Positions 7,166 to 13,588 of a stretch of 14,156 nucleotides of DNA are shown in pieces (positions within the stretch are counted from its first letter, which is position 1; each line of letters begins with the position of its first letter). The position numbers and the translations under genes are program-made. The stretch is taken from positions 1 to 14,156 of the forward strand of contig JAGQHH010000334.1 of NCBI GenBank assembly GCA_020431945.1. Direction: 5' to 3'. The stretch comes from Cyanobacteria bacterium HKST-UBA02. Its GTDB lineage: Bacteria > Cyanobacteriota > Vampirovibrionia > Obscuribacterales > Obscuribacteraceae. The notes beneath the pieces are model-generated. The model saw nothing but the letters and a program-made list of their open reading frames with translations, did no database searches and had not been told where the DNA came from.

Positions 7166-8065
7166 ATGCGTCTTCCAGAAGGCTGGTATTTGATCGGCGA
7201 GTCCAGAGAGGTGCCGGAGGGCAAACCGGTCTTCATGAAAAGATTCGGCCGGGAGCTCTGCCTGTTCCGGGATCATGAGAAGCTTTCGATTCTCCATGAC
7301 CGGTGCCCGCACCGCTCAGCCAGCCTGGCCGGCGGCACCCTGTCCGACGGCTGTGTAGTCTGCCCTTTCCACGGCTTTCGTTTCGACAGCGAGGGAAGCT
7401 GTACTCTGGTGCCCGAGACGAAAAAGGCCGCTCCGAATCTAAAAGCGGAGTCTGTCGCCTGCCTGGAGAGACACGGTTTCATTTTCGCGTTCCATGGCGC
7501 GAACGCCACCGGCGAGCCGCCCTGGTTCTCCGAGATCGATGGTGGTCTGGCGCACAGTACACTGGTTTCGACCTGGAGCACTCACATAACCAGATGTGTC
7601 GAGAACCAGCTCGACTATGCGCATCTCCCATTCGTGCACCGCAATACCATAGGCGGCGGCACCGATCCGTCACGACCGGTGTTCTTCGAGCTCGAAAGCG
7701 ATAGTATCAAAATGTATACTGACGAGAAGAAGAGCTCATTTTTCCATTTCAAATTCAACAATGTCTGGCTGCTCAATATTCTGCCCGGGAGATTTCTGCA
7801 ATTCCTGGCATTCGTGCCTGTGGACGAGGAAGAGACAAGGCTTTATTTGAGGGCTTATCAGGGATTCTGTACTCTGCCCCTGTTGAAGACCTTACTGGGT
7901 GTTCTGATAAACTTCCAGAATCAGTACATTCTCAATCAGGACAAGAAAGTGGTAATGAGTCAACTTCCCCGGTCGGTCATGGACACCGATGACGAGCATC
8001 TTTATCCGAGCGACAGAGGAATTGCGCACTTTCGAAGCCGCTGGCGGGAGCTTACCGGGCAATGA
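7166..8065 (+). CDS. Rieske non-haem iron oxygenase (alpha-subunit type)
   Basis: 299 residues. The N-terminal Rieske [2Fe-2S] domain has CPHR (C47, H49) and CPFHGF (C66, H69), the C-x-H...C-x2-H ligand pattern. The catalytic domain has ENQLDYAHLPFVH (residues 146-158), the N/D-x2-H-x4-H motif giving D150, H153 and H158. The third ligand is probably an Asp near LNQDKKVVMSQ (D259). This is the single-component oxygenase group that includes vanillate demethylase, pheophorbide a oxygenase and choline-monooxygenase-like enzymes. They use O2 and electrons from a separate reductase, and no reductase or ferredoxin is encoded nearby. Hydrophobic stretches in the second half (VWLLNILPGRFLQFLAF; LLKTLLGVLINF) hint at a lipophilic substrate or membrane association. 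GGAG at 7158-7161 supports the ATG at 7166. The stop overlaps the next gene's start (ATGA), implying coupling. The substrate cannot be read from sequence. Confidence 0.93.
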   Translation: MRLPEGWYLIGESREVPEGKPVFMKRFGRELCLFRDHEKLSILHDRCPHRSASLAGGTLSDGCVVCPFHGFRFDSEGSCTLVPETKKAAPNLKAESVACLERHGFIFAFHGANATGEPPWFSEIDGGLAHSTLVSTWSTHITRCVENQLDYAHLPFVHRNTIGGGTDPSRPVFFELESDSIKMYTDEKKSSFFHFKFNNVWLLNILPGRFLQFLAFVPVDEEETRLYLRAYQGFCTLPLLKTLLGVLINFQNQYILNQDKKVVMSQLPRSVMDTDDEHLYPSDRGIAHFRSRWRELTGQ

Positions 8066-8907
8066 AGAGATTTTTTTTTCATATCAGAATTCTCTTGCTG
8101 GTGCTCCTGATGGCACCGGCAATCTCTTTTGGCGCCGAAAGCGGTGATAAAGACTGCCTGAAGGTCCTTGCCGGAGCAAAATCCATTCAGACCGAGATTC
8201 TCAATCAGGCGACCAGGAGCACCATATTTGCTGCTTACAAACAAGCCCTGAAGCTCCGTCTCGATCCCATGGGCAAGGAGCTGGATGATCTAATGAAAAA
8301 CGGCAGTCCCGCCGGCCGTATCTATGCTTGTTTCATAGCCTGGGAGCTGGATTATCCGGCCGGTCTGGCCAGATTCGAGAAACTCCGGAAAGACGATTCC
8401 AAAGTCCTCTACCGGGGCGGCTGCACCATCGAAGAGACGACCGTATCCAAAATCGCTTCGGAGTTTCTCGTTCAACACCACTACAAAGATTTTCCAACTT
8501 CTATATTCTGCAAACTGCCAATGAAAATTGATCCTGAGAAAAATGCGCCATATTTGAAAACCCTTCGGGAAGCGAAGCTGCTGTCCACCGGTATCGCCGG
8601 CGAAGGCGGCGGACAACCGGCCGAATTCGGCGCATATCTGGAAGCTGCTCGCAAAGGAGCCGGCATAAAAGGGGCCCTGGAAGAGATTGTGAGAAAGGGC
8701 AGCCCGGCTGGCAAGATCTATGCGGCGGCCCTTGTTTATGCAATCGACCACGACCGTGGGATGGTCCTTCTCCAAGAACTCGAGAAGTGCGGCGATAACC
8801 TGACATTCCAGAGCGGCTGCAAAGTGAGCCATGATACCGTGGCTAATGCTGCTCGCTCGCTGCGAACCACCGGTAACTATCTGGGCTTCACCCTCGGTGC
8901 CAAGTGA
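8062..8907 (+). CDS. Exported protein with a duplicated unknown domain
   Basis: 281 residues, family not recognised. The N-terminus (MKRFFFHIRILLLVLLMAPA, then ISFGAES) is a clear Sec signal peptide with cleavage expected around residues 24-25. The mature protein contains the same module twice, residues about 57-144 and about 190-276. Each has an Asp/Glu-Leu helix leading to GSPAG(R/K)IYA (residues 81-89 and 213-221), a Tyr/Asp-Pro or Asp-His turn, a Leu-rich helix, then GC-x(K/T)-(V/I)...TV...A with equivalent cysteines C121 and C253. The modules look all-helical, possibly a TPR/HEAT-like hairpin set. It starts inside the Rieske stop codon (4-nt ATGA overlap), so it is translationally coupled to the oxygenase. 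It ends 6 nt from the convergent TPR gene. I infer an envelope protein; its link to the oxygenase reaction is unknown. Confidence 0.85.
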   Translation: MKRFFFHIRILLLVLLMAPAISFGAESGDKDCLKVLAGAKSIQTEILNQATRSTIFAAYKQALKLRLDPMGKELDDLMKNGSPAGRIYACFIAWELDYPAGLARFEKLRKDDSKVLYRGGCTIEETTVSKIASEFLVQHHYKDFPTSIFCKLPMKIDPEKNAPYLKTLREAKLLSTGIAGEGGGQPAEFGAYLEAARKGAGIKGALEEIVRKGSPAGKIYAAALVYAIDHDRGMVLLQELEKCGDNLTFQSGCKVSHDTVANAARSLRTTGNYLGFTLGAK

Positions 8908-8913
8908 AACAAG

Positions 8914-9699
8914 TCATTTCTTGTATTGCGCCAGCCATTGTCTGACTTCCTTTTCGTATCGACCTGGGTTTTCATAGCCCATGGGATCTTTCGCCTTCGC
9001 GCCGCCGGCTCGGGCAAGACGCTCGAGATAGAGCTTGTAGAAGCGGGCGGCTTCAGCCCGGCGTCCCAGGATCTCCAGGGTTTTCGCCTTGTAGTAATAG
9101 CCGGTCACCCAGGTCCGGTCATAGAAAAGCGCTACGTTAAAACCGCATAGAGCCTGATCGTAATGTTTCATCTGCAGATAAGTGAGACCACGAAAACGTC
9201 CGGCGAAATCGGATATCGCCTGATCGAAGTCTTTCACCGCCAGGTCGTATTTCCCCAGGACATAGTAACAGCGCCCCCGCATCATGTGAGCCATGTGCGA
9301 TCCGAGTTTGAGGCGCATCGCCCTGTCGTAGGCCTTCACCGCCTCATCGATCGAGTCGAGATTAATACAGGCAGCCCCCAGGGCGAAATAACCCTGAGCG
9401 CTCGGCTCTAAGCTGAGGGACTTTTCCAGATCGGCTTTTGCTTTCTCGGCTTTCTGGAAATAAACCAGTATTATGCCTCGCCCTCGATATGCTGCAGCAT
9501 TGTCAGGCTCGCGCTCGATCAGTCGGTCGAACTCTTTGAGAGCTTCCTGGCGCTTTCCCGATCGAAGCAGGCTCCAGGCATGCCGGCTCAGCTCGGCGGT
9601 GTCACCACCGGTCTTCGCCGGTGCAGGCACCATGCTTCCGAGAACACAGACAGATATAAAAAACAGAGCCGGCAGGAGACGATGTCGAGGAAAGGTCAT
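8914..9699 (-). CDS. Exported TPR protein (last gene of five-gene operon)
   Basis: 261 residues. A signal peptide (residues about 1-28, hydrophobic ALFFISVCVLGSM, cleavage after APA) is followed by about five TPR units from residue 36 to about 225. Signatures include SGKRQEALKEFDRLIEREPDN, a GYFALGAACINL segment, IDEAVKAYDRAMRLKLG, LGKYDLAVKDFDQAI and HYDQALCGFNVALF. The C-terminal tail (ENPGRYEKEVRQWLAQYKK) is a charged helix. TPRs here should act as a periplasmic or surface scaffold; no enzyme domain is present. It begins 6 nt after the stop of the preceding gene, without a strong Shine-Dalgarno, which suggests translational coupling. It closes a run of five minus-strand genes and converges with the 8062-8907 gene at 6 nt. 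No GC-rich terminator is visible in that gap. Confidence 0.88.
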   Translation of the reverse strand: MTFPRHRLLPALFFISVCVLGSMVPAPAKTGGDTAELSRHAWSLLRSGKRQEALKEFDRLIEREPDNAAAYRGRGIILVYFQKAEKAKADLEKSLSLEPSAQGYFALGAACINLDSIDEAVKAYDRAMRLKLGSHMAHMMRGRCYYVLGKYDLAVKDFDQAISDFAGRFRGLTYLQMKHYDQALCGFNVALFYDRTWVTGYYYKAKTLEILGRRAEAARFYKLYLERLARAGGAKAKDPMGYENPGRYEKEVRQWLAQYKK

Positions 9700-9705
9700 C
9701 GAGGC

Positions 9706-10359
9706 TTATTCCACGCCCGCCAGGATCTCGCCAAGTTTGTCCGCCTTGCCTGCCTTTTTCGCTTCCGCCTCGAAATCATCGAGGTTGGCGCTCAGGTCGG
9801 CGATTGACTGTCTCCAGGATTTGAGCTGGTCGAAGACTCTTCTGTTCTCACCGCTCTTCAAAAGAGCCTCGAATTTCTCATAGTCACAGGTGGCAAGCTC
9901 GGGATCGTTATTGCCATTGCTAGTGGTGACCGCCGGCTTGCCGAGAAACTCGGCGGCTCTGTCCACCTGTCTTTTGAGCATAGCGGCGAGATCGCGCCAG
10001 CGGCAGGCTTCCTGAGCAGCTTGCCGGCGTCCGATCTCAGAGCTCACATATTCGTCGAATTTCGATGCGGGCCAGTCCCGGAGCTTCTCCAGGGCCTCGT
10101 GGGAAAAAACGAACTGTCTCTCCTCACCGGTCATGGGCATCGGGGTGGCTAGAAGCATCCGCTCCCTGGTCCATTCGAACTTTTCTTCGTTGGGATCGAC
10201 CTCATGGCTGACCACCCCGTCATCACCTGGACTTTCCACGGTTCCCGGATCTCCCTGATTACCCTTATCTGTCTGATCACCGTGGGCACCGAGATAAGAG
10301 ATCCCGGCAGTGATAATCAGGGTCAGTATGAGAGTAGCGGCGAATTTTCTAGCGTCCAT
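9706..10359 (-). CDS. Membrane-anchored helical protein, unknown family
   Basis: 217 residues, not recognised. Residues 6-24 are one hydrophobic segment (FAATLILTLIITAGISYLG), either an uncleaved anchor or a signal peptide. An acidic, Gly/Asp-rich linker (about 25-60) follows. The remainder is charged and predicted helical, with Trp-containing segments (FEWTRERMLL; LRDWPASKFDEYV; ACRWRDLAAML) and a final Lys/Glu/Ala-rich helix that could form a coiled coil. There is no motif I can assign. The ATG at 10359 has AGGA about 9 nt upstream and lies 18 nt after the stop of the SUI1-fusion gene. It is the fourth gene of the operon. The context suggests an envelope protein that works with its TPR neighbours, but this is inference from position only. 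Confidence 0.8.
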   Translation of the reverse strand: MDARKFAATLILTLIITAGISYLGAHGDQTDKGNQGDPGTVESPGDDGVVSHEVDPNEEKFEWTRERMLLATPMPMTGEERQFVFSHEALEKLRDWPASKFDEYVSSEIGRRQAAQEACRWRDLAAMLKRQVDRAAEFLGKPAVTTSNGNNDPELATCDYEKFEALLKSGENRRVFDQLKSWRQSIADLSANLDDFEAEAKKAGKADKLGEILAGVE

Positions 10360-10377
10360 GAGCTCGATCCTAACATT

Positions 10378-10983
10378 TCAACCGCCCGACCGTTTCGGTT
10401 TATACCCCTGTCCGGCTAGCTCCTGCATAACCCGGTCACGTTGATCGCCCTGAATCTCGATAGAGCCGTCCTTCACGGTACCACCGCTGCCGCAGACCTG
10501 TTTGAGCCTGGTAGCTAGCCGATCGAGCTCCATGGCATCGAGGAGCAGACCGCTTATCACAGTGACTTTCTTGCCCCGCCGTCCTTTCGATTCGAGACCG
10601 ACCCTGACTCTCGATTTACCGGGATCTGACGGCGCCGGAGGCGGTGCCTCTTTCTGGCGCGGAACCCGGGCGCCGCCTTTCATGATCAGGCGCACCAGCA
10701 GATTGGCGATATGTCTGGCAAGAATCGAATCGGCGTCCGGACCGGCTCCTGCATTCCAGGTTTCGACTTCGATATCTCTGCTTTTTGAGGGCAGCTCCAG
10801 GGGAGCTGAGCCTTCACGATGGATCAGGATCAGGATGCTGCCTGAATCAGCGCCGGTGATATCGCCTGAGCTCGACGCAGTATAGACGAGCTCCATCTTC
10901 TCGCCTTCGGCAAGGAAGATCTCTCTTGCTCTATCAGCAAGCTCACCGCCGTCGTTTGAAACGAACAAAATGGACTTGTCCAC
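10378..10983 (-). CDS. YciH/SUI1 translation factor with N-terminal phosphatase-like domain
   Basis: 201 residues. Residues 125-198 are a clear SUI1/eIF1 domain of the bacterial YciH type: RVRVGLESKGRRGKKVTVI, LLLDAMELDRLATRLK, then the hallmark CGSGGTVKDGSIEIQGD. YciH-type proteins bind the 30S subunit and influence start-codon selection and stress translation. E. coli YciH is only about 108 residues, so residues 1-105 are extra. They resemble a low-molecular-weight tyrosine phosphatase/arsenate reductase fold by eye: SILFVSNDGGELADRAREIF at the P-loop position, then a late Trp...DP-type segment (TWNAGAGPDADSI) and a final helix. The catalytic Cys is Ser9 and the Arg position is Leu15, so it should be inactive. 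A Pro-rich linker (113-119) joins the two parts. The GTG start (10983) is preceded by GGAG at 5 nt, placed inside the end of the upstream gene. The gap is 1 nt. Confidence 0.9.
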   Translation of the reverse strand: MDKSILFVSNDGGELADRAREIFLAEGEKMELVYTASSSGDITGADSGSILILIHREGSAPLELPSKSRDIEVETWNAGAGPDADSILARHIANLLVRLIMKGGARVPRQKEAPPPAPSDPGKSRVRVGLESKGRRGKKVTVISGLLLDAMELDRLATRLKQVCGSGGTVKDGSIEIQGDQRDRVMQELAGQGYKPKRSGG

Positions 10984-10984
10984 G

Positions 10985-12172
10985 TTAACTCCTCTCCATA
11001 AGAGTAGAAAGAATCAGGCTGTAGACCTTGACGATATCCCCGGGCGCATGACCTGCACCTATATATAGCTTCTTTCCCTCGGTACTCTCTGCGCAGATAC
11101 CGCTCACTTTGAGGACCTCCGAGCTGGTTTGCCGCCTCGTCCATGGACCAAACGGAGCAGATTCGATCTCCCGGGGATCTAAAGGAAGATCTGGGGGCAG
11201 AGCTGATTCTTTATCTTCAGCCAGAAGCGAATCACAGAGCACTCTCGCTCTCGGGTCGACGATCTCGAGATTGGCAAGACTGTCTAGAGGGAGCGACTTC
11301 GAGAAGGGAATGAAGAACAACAGATGAGTGACCGTCAGCTTACCCTGATCGATAGTCACGCGCTCTCTCTCGGTCAGCCAGTATAGCCCGGATAAAAGAG
11401 CTCCTGCGATGGCTATTGCAGCTGCCTCCAGATACATCTTCAGCGACAGGACCGGCAATGTGATTCCCAGGAAAACAAGAAAAATAATCATGTCATCCAT
11501 CTGGGGCTGTCGAAGCCCGAACTTGATGGTGAGTTTGCGTCCTTCTCGCACTGGAGAGACGGTCAAACGGTCTGTGGTTGGCAGTGGCAGAGCCTCTATG
11601 GCCGGCACCTTCAAATTTTTGAGACGGTGGCTCAGGGGGATCTCGAATTCGTCCGGGGCTTTCAGAACCGGTGCACCGGATGTGGAGTCGAGAAGCGGCA
11701 GATTGATGAAGGCGGCAAGCTCCCTGGCTGTGCTGCAGGCATTGGAACTGTCGCCGGTCTCAGCGATAATGGTCTCGCCGCCTGTTTTGAGCTTGACCCC
11801 GACGCTATAAAGCGTAGTGTAGCTGGATCTGCCGGTGGACTGAAGCCTGGGCGATACGAAAATGTGCTTGATACCATCTCTCATGAATGTCTCTTTGAGA
11901 TCAGGCACCATTAGATTCTCCTCGAACAGCATGGTGCCATCTATCGAATTAATCACTGTTCGATAAGGGGCCTTGCATTTCACCGCCCCGACAAAGAACA
12001 TGACCGTTCCCAGAAGGGCGAGACCGCCTCCGGTCTCCATACCCATATAGAATCCAATCCAGATGAATAGAAGTCCGAGAATAAACATGAGAAGGTAAGT
12101 CACGAAGCTGCGGGCGCTGCTGCGGCTGATTATCATGATCGAGTCTCTCGGTCTATCGACGACAAGTCTCAC
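10985..12172 (-). CDS. Four-TM membrane protein with two TM-pair/soluble-domain units
   Basis: 395 residues from GTG 12172; an in-frame ATG at 12136 (residue 13) is an equally plausible start and neither has a strong ribosome site. Hydrophobic helices lie at about 22-44, 47-64, 227-245 and 249-266. Each TM pair is followed by a beta-rich soluble region (about 65-165 and 270-390). The first contains RTVINSIDGTMLFEENLM and ends with STARELAAFINLPLLD. The second begins ERVTIDQGKLTVTHLLFF and ends with a GDIVKVYSLI helix. The segment before TM3 (PTTDRLTVSPVREGRKLTIKF) resembles linkers of predicted membrane proteins with PH-like beta domains. I infer a duplicated TM-pair plus PH-like architecture; no enzymatic motif is seen. 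It sits second in the operon, 27 nt after the poly-Asp gene and 1 nt before the SUI1-fusion gene. The family is not recognised. Confidence 0.85.
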   Translation of the reverse strand: MRLVVDRPRDSIMIISRSSARSFVTYLLMFILGLLFIWIGFYMGMETGGGLALLGTVMFFVGAVKCKAPYRTVINSIDGTMLFEENLMVPDLKETFMRDGIKHIFVSPRLQSTGRSSYTTLYSVGVKLKTGGETIIAETGDSSNACSTARELAAFINLPLLDSTSGAPVLKAPDEFEIPLSHRLKNLKVPAIEALPLPTTDRLTVSPVREGRKLTIKFGLRQPQMDDMIIFLVFLGITLPVLSLKMYLEAAAIAIAGALLSGLYWLTERERVTIDQGKLTVTHLLFFIPFSKSLPLDSLANLEIVDPRARVLCDSLLAEDKESALPPDLPLDPREIESAPFGPWTRRQTSSEVLKVSGICAESTEGKKLYIGAGHAPGDIVKVYSLILSTLMERS

Positions 12173-12199
12173 AGACTGTCACCGGGGACCGACTTCTTT

Positions 12200-13564
12200 T
12201 CAGTCGTCGCGATCATCGTCATCGTCGTCGTCGTCATCGTCGTCGTCATGATCGCGACCTTTGTCAGAATCGAGTTTCGGATGGTTCTTTCGCACATCTT
12301 TGTGCCTGTCGTGATCATCGTGATCATCATCATCGTCGTCGTCATCATCATCGTCATCGTCATCGTCGTCTTTATCCCGATGCTTCTTCTTCTCAGGCTC
12401 GGGGGCGATCCGATTGACTGAAGGCGGTGGCTCTGCCGGGGAGGTTTCGGTGGGCACAGGATCTCTATGTTCCAGGTGGACATCGATCTGTTGAATATCG
12501 TCAGGCTCGGACATATCCGTATGCTGAGCCGGCTCTGGCTCGGTCAAAACCGATGAAGCCGGTATCTCTGTTTTGACAGGCTCATCTGTCACTGCTGGTA
12601 CTTCTACAGTTGGTGTTTCCAAAGTTTCCACCGGAGTCTCGACTGTTTCTGATGGCGCTTCTACAGAAGGCGTTTCTACAGTCTCGACTGGTTCTACTGA
12701 TTCGCTGCGCTCTGAATCCGTCGAGACTCCGGCCACAGGAGCTGCCGGAAGTCCGAGATTGACTGCCTGACCCATGGTGGCGATACAGGCGATGATTCCC
12801 TGGACCGGCGCGAATACACGTGGCGGCAACTCCCTCTTGACCTCTTTCACGACTCCCATCTTGCCTGCGCTTATCACCGAGGGTCTTTTGCTCTCGTTGT
12901 TCTCCGGTCCGAAAGTGCAGCCATAGAGATTGACCCACATGGCTTTTTCCACCGAATGCATACGCATCCCTTTGACATCCGTCACCTTCACAGTTCCATC
13001 CGGGAGCTGGGCGATGGCGAAAGTGACAAGCTTCTCTAACCCGAGAGAGTCGACCTTGTCATTGCCGGTGGAGCTCTCGAAACGACTGGGGGACTTGATA
13101 CTGATTTTGTGACCGCTGGTATCTCTGGTGACCACCACCACTGCCTGGTTGGATTTCAGTGCGTTTGCCGTGCCGGTGCCGAGACTGTCGAGCTCGACCA
13201 CCTTGCAAAGAGATGAAAGGGTGGCGTACTCCTTCTCGAGATCCGGATCGGAGAGACCGCTCTGCTTGCAGAGAGTAACTGCACGATCGAGATAGGACGC
13301 AGCCTCGTCGAATTTCTCCTGCTCCCGGCAGGCTCTGGCGATACCGACAAGAGAGGACAGATAGCTTGCGGTGCCGGTCTCCCCGGCTTTTTCCAGCTCC
13401 GAAAGAGCGCGGGAAAAACTGCTCTGGGCCCGGGAGAATTTCCCAGCCTGGATGGCGCTTTGCCCGTCACTGACGAACTTGTCGGCCCTGGCGCCGGCGC
13501 ATGCCGGAAGGGCAAGGCTCAATGCGAGCGCAGGGGTTAAAATAGCAGTTACTGATATTTTCAT
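12200..13564 (-). CDS. Exported TPR protein with poly-aspartate C-terminal tail
   Basis: 454 residues. The signal peptide (1-22 or so) ends ALPACAG; Cys22 makes a lipoprotein possible, but Pro at -2 is atypical for a lipobox, and AGARA also offers a normal cleavage site. Residues 30-120 form two or three TPR hairpins (AGKFSRAQSSFSRALSELE; EKFDEAASYLDRAVTL). Residues 135-270 are a beta-rich region of unknown type (TVKVTDVKGMRMHSV, VNLYGCTFGP). Residues 285-390 are a Pro/Glu/Thr/Val-rich disordered linker with repeated VET-P phrases. The end is extreme: 16 Asp (399-414), a His/Asp/Arg stretch, then 12 Asp (440-451) and RDD. Such a tail should be surface-exposed, strongly acidic and able to bind divalent cations; that function is inference. 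The ATG at 13564 has no Shine-Dalgarno but a TATAAT 8 nt upstream, so its transcript may be leaderless. First gene of the operon. Confidence 0.9.
   Translation of the reverse strand: MKISVTAILTPALALSLALPACAGARADKFVSDGQSAIQAGKFSRAQSSFSRALSELEKAGETGTASYLSSLVGIARACREQEKFDEAASYLDRAVTLCKQSGLSDPDLEKEYATLSSLCKVVELDSLGTGTANALKSNQAVVVVTRDTSGHKISIKSPSRFESSTGNDKVDSLGLEKLVTFAIAQLPDGTVKVTDVKGMRMHSVEKAMWVNLYGCTFGPENNESKRPSVISAGKMGVVKEVKRELPPRVFAPVQGIIACIATMGQAVNLGLPAAPVAGVSTDSERSESVEPVETVETPSVEAPSETVETPVETLETPTVEVPAVTDEPVKTEIPASSVLTEPEPAQHTDMSEPDDIQQIDVHLEHRDPVPTETSPAEPPPSVNRIAPEPEKKKHRDKDDDDDDDDDDDDDDDDHDDHDRHKDVRKNHPKLDSDKGRDHDDDDDDDDDDDDRDD
12212..12247. repeat. GAY trinucleotide tract encoding 12 Asp
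   Basis: Twelve consecutive Asp codons on the minus strand, mixing GAC and GAT, close to the stop of the 12200-13564 gene. The codon mixture means it is not a perfect microsatellite, which lowers slippage and points to selection for Asp rather than recent DNA expansion. Confidence 0.9.
12323..12370. repeat. GAY trinucleotide tract encoding 16 Asp
   Basis: Sixteen consecutive Asp codons on the minus strand with short blocks of GAT (4 and 3 in a row) and GAC (3 in a row). It is separated from the 12-Asp tract by 24 codons rich in His, Asp, Arg and Lys. Length variation between strains is possible at the homogeneous blocks. Confidence 0.9.
13553..13561 (+). promoter_or_regulatory. Candidate extended -10 for the gene at 13589
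   Basis: TGATATTTT matches the extended -10 pattern TGnTATnnT. A start near 13568 would give a leader of about 21 nt that carries the Shine-Dalgarno AAGGTG (13579-13584 region) before ATG 13589. Part of it lies over the start region of the divergent minus-strand gene. No -35 box is obvious. Confidence 0.3.
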
Positions 13565-13572
13565 AGACCAGA

Positions 13573-13578
13573 ATTATA
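13573..13578 (-). promoter_or_regulatory. Candidate -10 (TATAAT) for the poly-Asp operon
   Basis: On the minus strand this is a perfect TATAAT. A start 6-7 nt downstream falls almost on the ATG at 13564, which would make the operon mRNA leaderless or nearly so, in keeping with the missing Shine-Dalgarno. No -35 match is seen at 16-18 bp spacing, so this could be chance in an AT-rich gap. Confidence 0.35.
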
Positions 13579-13588
13579 AGGTGAAAGC

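Noticed and set aside
8907..8930. Inverted repeat ACAAG...CTTGT between the convergent genes at 8907 and 8914 as a terminator
   Set aside because: Only 5 bp, AT-rich and without a T-tract; too weak to call.
12560..12720. Repetitive plus-strand Ser/Thr/Val-rich open frame (12573-12770)
   Set aside because: It is the complement of the degenerate VET-P linker of the poly-Asp protein; the repeat belongs to that coding sequence, not to a CRISPR or a separate gene.
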